A DNA stretch of 64,000 bases from Thiobacillus sp. (GTDB lineage: Bacteria; Pseudomonadota; Gammaproteobacteria; Burkholderiales; Thiobacillaceae). The stretch covers positions 1 through 64,000 of the forward strand of contig NZ_JAUYRI010000009.1 of NCBI RefSeq assembly GCF_030696885.1. Direction: 5' to 3'. The notes beneath the pieces were generated by a model, which was given only the letters and a program-made list of their open reading frames with translations, was not told where the DNA came from and searched no databases. Shown in pieces: positions 60,259-64,000 of this stretch (its first letter is position 1; every line of letters starts with the position of its first letter). A program made the position numbers and the translations under genes.

Positions 60259-60924
60259 TTACTTCATCGGATGCAGTTCAACCCGACGGTTCTGGAAGCG
60301 GCCTTCGTCGGTTGCGTTGTCCGCGACCGGCTGGGACTCGCCATATCCCTTGATCACCAGGCGATCCGACGGGATGCCCTTGGTGACGAGATAATCGCGA
60401 ACCGATTCGGCACGGCGCAGCGACAGATCCATGTTGTAGGCGTCACTGCCGCGACTGTCGGTGTGGCCTGCCACTTCGACCTTGCCGTCGCCCCACTCTT
60501 TCAGGCTTTCTGCCGCTGCGTCAAGCTTGGGATAGGCTTGCGGCCGCAAGCTGGCCTTGTCGAAGTCGAAGTTCACATCATCCAGTACCAGGCGGAGGGG
60601 TGCCGGGGCGGGTGCCGGGGCGGGGGTCGGCGCGGGTGCGGCAGCCGGGGCAAGTGCAGCCGGCTCGGGTGCAGGCGCGGGGGGCGGGCTCTCGACGACA
60701 GGTTCAGGGGCCTTTTCCGGCGGAACCGGGCAGGGCGTATCGAGCAAGGCACGTCCGGGGCAGCCGATGGTCCTGAAAAGCTCGTAACCGGTGGTTTTCC
60801 CGGTGGGGCTGGCCGCATTGCTGGGGTCATAGAACACGCCAAGTGCGGAATGCTGTGACGCAATGGCGCTACCGGACATGAGGGTCGCCGCACTGGCGCA
60901 AATCAGCAAATGGGTGGTTCGCAT
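60259..60924 (-). CDS. OmpA family outer membrane protein
   Basis: This 221-residue protein has a signal peptide ('LLICASAATLMSGSAIAS'), a proline/alanine-rich linker (about 80-110, 'PPPAPAPEPAALAPAAAPAPTPAP') and a C-terminal OmpA peptidoglycan-binding domain ('VNFDFDKASLRPQAYPKLDAAAESL', 'VAGHTDSRGSDAYNMDLSLRRAESVRDYLV', 'GYGESQPVADNATDEGRFQNRRVEL'). It ties the outer membrane to the cell wall. ATG 60924 is chosen for the signal peptide. Confidence 0.93.
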   Translation of the reverse strand: MRTTHLLICASAATLMSGSAIASQHSALGVFYDPSNAASPTGKTTGYELFRTIGCPGRALLDTPCPVPPEKAPEPVVESPPPAPAPEPAALAPAAAPAPTPAPAPAPAPLRLVLDDVNFDFDKASLRPQAYPKLDAAAESLKEWGDGKVEVAGHTDSRGSDAYNMDLSLRRAESVRDYLVTKGIPSDRLVIKGYGESQPVADNATDEGRFQNRRVELHPMK

Positions 60925-61318
60925 TTTCAGGCTCCTTTGATTATTGAATCGAAATCGCTTTCCCTGGAAGTTCACCTTGCCGCGCCTTCGGTCAAGCCAC
61001 AGGGGCATGGCCTGGGTCGGATCAGCGGCATCGGATAATTTAAATTTAGCGCATTCATGCGTTTTTGCTTGTCAGCGGACAGATTCACTCTTTGTCAGAA
61101 GAATCCTTCAATTGTCAGGCCGGCGGAGGGTGCCCGATGGGCAGATTGGGGCCCAGGGCCAGCAGGGATGCGGGCTGAGCAGCCGTGATCTGCCTGCTTG
61201 TCTGGGCGGCTGTTTCGGGGTTACAACGCGGTTCAGGCAGGAAGCGGGTTATAGGGGCCGCAGAAAAAAATTGCTTAATTCCTATACTTGTTCCTGATGG
61301 AGAATTTTCGGAGGGGCC
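60925..61318. other. divergent intergenic region between OmpA and DUF2173 genes
   Basis: This 394-bp region has no convincing gene. It contains AT-rich patches (about 61028-61040, and 61262-61290, just before the DUF2173 start with 'GGAGGGG' as ribosome binding site). It should hold the promoters of both flanking units. I see no strong hairpin. Confidence 0.5.
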
Positions 61319-61705
61319 ATGTCAAGAACAACCGAACTGGTGAAACTGCCCGGCGCGGTGGCTGCTGCGCTCTATTCCAGAAAGGGTTACCTGGAAGAAA
61401 CCGATGGCGAATTGACCCCAGCCGAGGCTGCGGAAATGGCAAGCCTGTGCGCCGCCATCACCATGACACTGGAGATGCAGTGCAGCCTGCTGGGTCGCCT
61501 GGCCGGCAAGCCGGGCTGGGACAGCTCTTATGGCTGGATGACCTGGGGTCCCGACATGTCCCTCGTCACGGTTCACGACAGCACCTGCATCGTGCAGGCG
61601 CAGTTCACCTCATTCAATGACGTGTTCAGGGCGATGACGGAAGCGGCAGTCACCGAGCCGATCAAACCGGGTGGTAAAGGAGAGCCAAATGCCAACATTG
61701 GATGA
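61319..61705 (+). CDS. DUF2173 (roadblock/LC7-like) protein, copy 1
   Basis: The 128-residue protein is the first of three tandem paralogues with the pattern 'LPGAVAAALYSRKGYLEETDGELTPAEAAEMASLCAAITMTLEMQ', 'GWMTWGPDMSLVTVHDSTCIV' and 'SFNDVFRAMTEAA'. This is the DUF2173 family, which resembles roadblock/LC7 folds, seen in several sulfur-oxidising bacteria. Its function is unknown. The start has an excellent 'GGAGGGG' site. The next copy starts inside its 3' end. Confidence 0.82.
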   Translation: MSRTTELVKLPGAVAAALYSRKGYLEETDGELTPAEAAEMASLCAAITMTLEMQCSLLGRLAGKPGWDSSYGWMTWGPDMSLVTVHDSTCIVQAQFTSFNDVFRAMTEAAVTEPIKPGGKGEPNANIG

Positions 61706-62021
61706 ATTGATGCGCTTGCCGGGGGTGTACGGCGCGATCGAGTTTTCCTGCAAGGGCGAACTCGGCCAGGTGCGGGGCGAGCTGAAGCAGGATTTTGCAG
61801 AAATCGTTGCCCAGATGTGTGCCGCCAACATGGCGATCTACCGCATGCAGGCCACAGGCTGGACCAAACTGACCGGCCAGCAGGGCTTTCTGCCCGAACG
61901 CGGCTTTGCCTTTGTGACCCTGGATTACGTGGTGATGGGCATGGACGGCACGGCGATCCTGGCGGACAGCAAACTGTTTGATTACGACGCGGCGTACCGG
62001 CGCTTCACCGCCGCGGCCTGA
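61689..62021 (+). CDS. DUF2173 (roadblock/LC7-like) protein, copy 2
   Basis: This 110-residue paralogue ('LDELMRLPGVYGAIEFSCKGELGQVRGELKQDFAEIVAQMCAANMAIYRMQ', 'GFAFVTLDYVVMGMDGTAILAD') overlaps the end of copy 1 by 17 bp and has 'AAAGGAGAG' as ribosome binding site. It is the most divergent of the three: its C-terminal 'SFNDVFR' is replaced by 'FDYDAAYRRF'. Confidence 0.8.
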   Translation: MPTLDELMRLPGVYGAIEFSCKGELGQVRGELKQDFAEIVAQMCAANMAIYRMQATGWTKLTGQQGFLPERGFAFVTLDYVVMGMDGTAILADSKLFDYDAAYRRFTAAA

Positions 62022-62050
62022 ACCGGGCATCCACGGAAGGAGCGTGCACC

Positions 62051-62386
62051 ATGCAAAATCTGGAGAGCCTGTCTCAGCTCAAGGGGGTCGTCGCCACCTT
62101 GCGTTTTCTGGACGACGGCAGCCTGGCCGCCGCGGCGGGAGACCTGGACCCGATCGATCCGCAACTGGCCGCCGAGTTGTGCTACGCGAACGGCCGCATC
62201 ATGCAGCACAACAGCGACATGCTGATGACGCTGTCCGGCGCCGACGGCTGGCCGTCCCGCGGCTGGATGATGGTGGGCGATGAGCTGTCGATCTGCGCCG
62301 TGGCCGAAGTGGCCTGCCTGGTGCGCAATCGCGACGTTTCATTTAATGACGTGTTTCGCAGCCTGAAGGAAATTGCCCATAACTAG
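62051..62386 (+). CDS. DUF2173 (roadblock/LC7-like) protein, copy 3
   Basis: The 111-residue paralogue ('LSQLKGVVATLRFLDDGSLAAAAGDLDPIDPQLAAELCYANGRIMQ', 'GWMMVGDELSICAVAEVACLV', 'SFNDVFRSLKEIA') starts 29 bp after copy 2. Together the three would be made as one unit, possibly assembling into a hetero-oligomer, as roadblock proteins do. Confidence 0.82.
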   Translation: MQNLESLSQLKGVVATLRFLDDGSLAAAAGDLDPIDPQLAAELCYANGRIMQHNSDMLMTLSGADGWPSRGWMMVGDELSICAVAEVACLVRNRDVSFNDVFRSLKEIAHN

Positions 62387-62524
62387 CCGGATCGGGGGGA
62401 CTCACGCAGACGCCCGCGGTGCAGCCGATGGCATGGATGTTGAGCGGGATCATCCAGGTGACGCGGCCCCGCTCTGCGGTATTCTGTGCGGCCGGATCAC
62501 ACGAAAACCCAAGGACAGTGCCTG

Positions 62525-63370
62525 ATGCAGAAACCGATCGTGCACGCTGCGCGCACAGCCATTTTTATTGCGAGCGTGCTGGCCATGCCGGCGGCCCATG
62601 CCGAGATGCGTCCGCTGTGGGAAGTGGGCGCCGGGCTGGCGGTCCTCAACTTGCCCAACTATCGCGGCTCGGATGCAAGGCAGACTACAGTGTTGCCGAT
62701 GCCCTATCTGATCTATCGGGGTGAAGTGCTGAGAGCGGACAGCGACGGCCTGCGCGGTCTGCTGTTCGACAGCGAGTGGCTGGAGGTCAACGTCAGCCTC
62801 AACGGCAGCCTGCCGGTCAGCAGCGACGACGATCCGGTGCGCCAGGGCATGGCCGACCTCGACCCCGCCGTCGAACTGGGCCCCACCGTCAACGCCCGCC
62901 TGTGGCAATCGGCCGATCGCAGAATGCGGCTGGACGTGCGGGCGCCGGTGCGCACCGCCATCACCGTCGCGTCCGGCCCCGAGCAGATCGGCTGGCTGTT
63001 CTCACCCAACCTGCTGCTGCAGATCCGCGACCCGGCCGGCCACGCCGGTTGGAATCTTGGCATGCAGGCCGGCCCCTATTTCAATGACCGTGAATACAAC
63101 GCGTATTTCTATGGCGTGCGCCCCGCCGAAGCCCTCGCAGGCCGTCCCGCTTATGACGCGTCGGGCGGCTATTCCGGTGCGCAGGTCACGCTCACCCTGA
63201 CCAGGCGCTTTCCGCGCTGGTGGGTCGGCGGCTTCCTGCGCTACGACACGCTGGCCGGATCGGTGATCGAGGACAGCCCGCTGGTGAAGCAATCCGACGC
63301 CGTCTCGGTCGGGCTTGCGCTGAGCTGGGTGTTCAAGGAATCGACCCGGCGGGTCGACGCCGAGGAATAA
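62525..63370 (+). CDS. MipA/OmpV family outer membrane protein
   Basis: The 281-residue protein has a signal peptide ('TAIFIASVLAMPAAHA-EM') and the MipA/OmpV beta-barrel pattern: 'WEVGAGLAVLNLPNYRGSDARQTTVLPMPYLIYRG', alternating aromatic strands and a final 'DAVSVGLALSWVFKES'. MipA scaffolds murein enzymes in E. coli, and other members are general outer-membrane proteins. ATG 62525 is preferred because it gives a signal peptide. The upstream gene is 138 bp distant. Confidence 0.88.
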   Translation: MQKPIVHAARTAIFIASVLAMPAAHAEMRPLWEVGAGLAVLNLPNYRGSDARQTTVLPMPYLIYRGEVLRADSDGLRGLLFDSEWLEVNVSLNGSLPVSSDDDPVRQGMADLDPAVELGPTVNARLWQSADRRMRLDVRAPVRTAITVASGPEQIGWLFSPNLLLQIRDPAGHAGWNLGMQAGPYFNDREYNAYFYGVRPAEALAGRPAYDASGGYSGAQVTLTLTRRFPRWWVGGFLRYDTLAGSVIEDSPLVKQSDAVSVGLALSWVFKESTRRVDAEE

Positions 63371-63383
63371 GGCGGCGCCGAGA

Positions 63384-64000
63384 CTAGATGGCCTGCGTCT
63401 GGCTGCGCCCCAGTTTTTTGGACTGGTAGAGGGCCTGGTCTCCGCGCGTCAGCAGGTCGTCCAGCGTGTCGTCATTGCCCCGCCATTCCGACATGCCGAT
63501 GCTGACCGACCAGGCAATGGGCTCGCTTTCGCTGGCCGCTTCATGAAAGCGCCGTGCCACCAGCTGGGCGTGTTCGAGATCGGTGTCGGGCAGGATGGCC
63601 ATGAATTCATCCCCGCCAAACCGGGTGAGCCGGTCGGTTGCCCGCAATGCCTTTTTGGCGCGTTCCGCAAAATCCACCAGCACCCTGTCGCCCGCAAGGT
63701 GGCCGTGGGTATCGTTGATGTCCTTGAACTTGTCGAGGTCGATCAGCATGATGGTCAGCTTGTTTCCATGGCGCCGGACGCGGGCGATTTCGCGCTCGAG
63801 TTCGTCGACCGCCGCCTTCTTGTTGAGGCACTGAGTCAGGTCGTCATGGCGGCTCATGTATTCCAGGTCCTGGCGCAGCCTTTCGGACGCCAGCATGATG
63901 AAGCTGATCGTCCCGATCGGAATCATCACGGACGGCAGCGCCATGTAGAAAAGCTGCGAGGTCGATTCATCCAGCAGACTGGTGGGCGCCTCGAAGCCCA
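63384..64000 (-). CDS. GGDEF diguanylate cyclase, C-terminal part (5' end outside window)
   Basis: The frame is open to the right edge, so the listed start at 63944 is internal. The visible 205 residues include the end of an apparent membrane region ('MALPSVMIPIGTISFIMLASERL') and a GGDEF domain with 'LTQCLNKKAAVDELEREI', 'MLIDLDKFKDINDTHGHLAGDRVL' and the catalytic 'RFGGDEFMAILPDTD'. All catalytic residues are present, so active c-di-GMP synthesis is expected. The sensor part is lost. Confidence 0.93.
   Translation of the reverse strand, partial: GFEAPTSLLDESTSQLFYMALPSVMIPIGTISFIMLASERLRQDLEYMSRHDDLTQCLNKKAAVDELEREIARVRRHGNKLTIMLIDLDKFKDINDTHGHLAGDRVLVDFAERAKKALRATDRLTRFGGDEFMAILPDTDLEHAQLVARRFHEAASESEPIAWSVSIGMSEWRGNDDTLDDLLTRGDQALYQSKKLGRSQTQAI

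Overview
The window is gene-dense, GC-rich betaproteobacterial chromosome with no rRNA, tRNA, CRISPR, phage or complete insertion sequence that I can see. The right-hand ~49 kb (from about 15 kb on) reads like a chemolithotrophic, Thiobacillus-type organism: it has TauE/SafE exporters, YceI/cytochrome b561 genes, DUF302 and DUF2173 proteins, a SoxH-like metallo-hydrolase, molybdenum cofactor genes and an AprBA-like redox cluster. The left ~14.7 kb (acyl-CoA dehydrogenase, bactofilin, IMPACT protein, HD-GYP two-component pair, adk-kdsB-trm112-lpxK-exbD-exbB, xseA, sodB) is ordinary housekeeping and looks more like Comamonadaceae. Base composition appears to change around 14.7-16 kb, so a contig join or recombination boundary there should be considered.

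Layout. 1-8.5 kb: end of an acyl-CoA dehydrogenase, bactofilin, IMPACT, a histidine kinase/HD-GYP response regulator operon, a periplasmic solute-binding protein, asparaginase and two small uncharacterised proteins. 8.5-12.4 kb (minus strand): ExbB/ExbD, LpxK, Trm112-like protein, KdsB and Adk. 12.7-14.7 kb: xseA and sodB with a strong terminator. 15-17.4 kb: an EamA transporter and two uncharacterised genes behind selO. 17.4-22.7 kb: selO, doxX, then egtD and selD diverging from an EgtB/SenA-type sulfoxide/selenoneine synthase, a candidate ergothioneine or selenoneine locus. 22.7-26.8 kb: moaA, then a TauE/SafE-mobB-moeA-moaD-moaE operon.

27-38.2 kb is the most distinctive part. A GntR/UTRA regulator is followed by an AprA-like flavoprotein, a short AprB-like ferredoxin, a HEAT-repeat protein, an FdxA-type ferredoxin, an ABC importer whose binding protein carries an extra NosL-like domain, and a 1175-residue FAD/NAD(P)H oxidoreductase with two cysteine clusters. 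Two sequences fitting the sigma-54 (-24/-12) promoter pattern precede the two halves, and a shared ATAACAAG-type motif lies at three gene starts. Together they look like one regulon for import and redox conversion of a small, probably sulfur-containing compound. The substrate is unknown to me.

38.2-47.8 kb: a DCC thiol-disulfide protein, a MarR regulator whose consensus sigma-70 promoter is overlaid by a perfect 16-bp inverted repeat, cytochrome b561, three YceI paralogues, rlhA, a ModE N-terminal-domain protein, DUF302, a thioredoxin/YyaL-like protein, fluoride channel crcB with DUF190, and a second TauE/SafE. 47.8-64 kb: an Hpt-REC-REC-GGDEF protein, metallo-beta-lactamase-fold hydrolase, GyrI-like, CobD/AmpE-like and SpmAB proteins, ppx, a 171-bp MITE-like element, MscS channel, phospholipase D-type synthase, envelope proteins, three tandem DUF2173 paralogues, MipA/OmpV and a truncated diguanylate cyclase at the edge.
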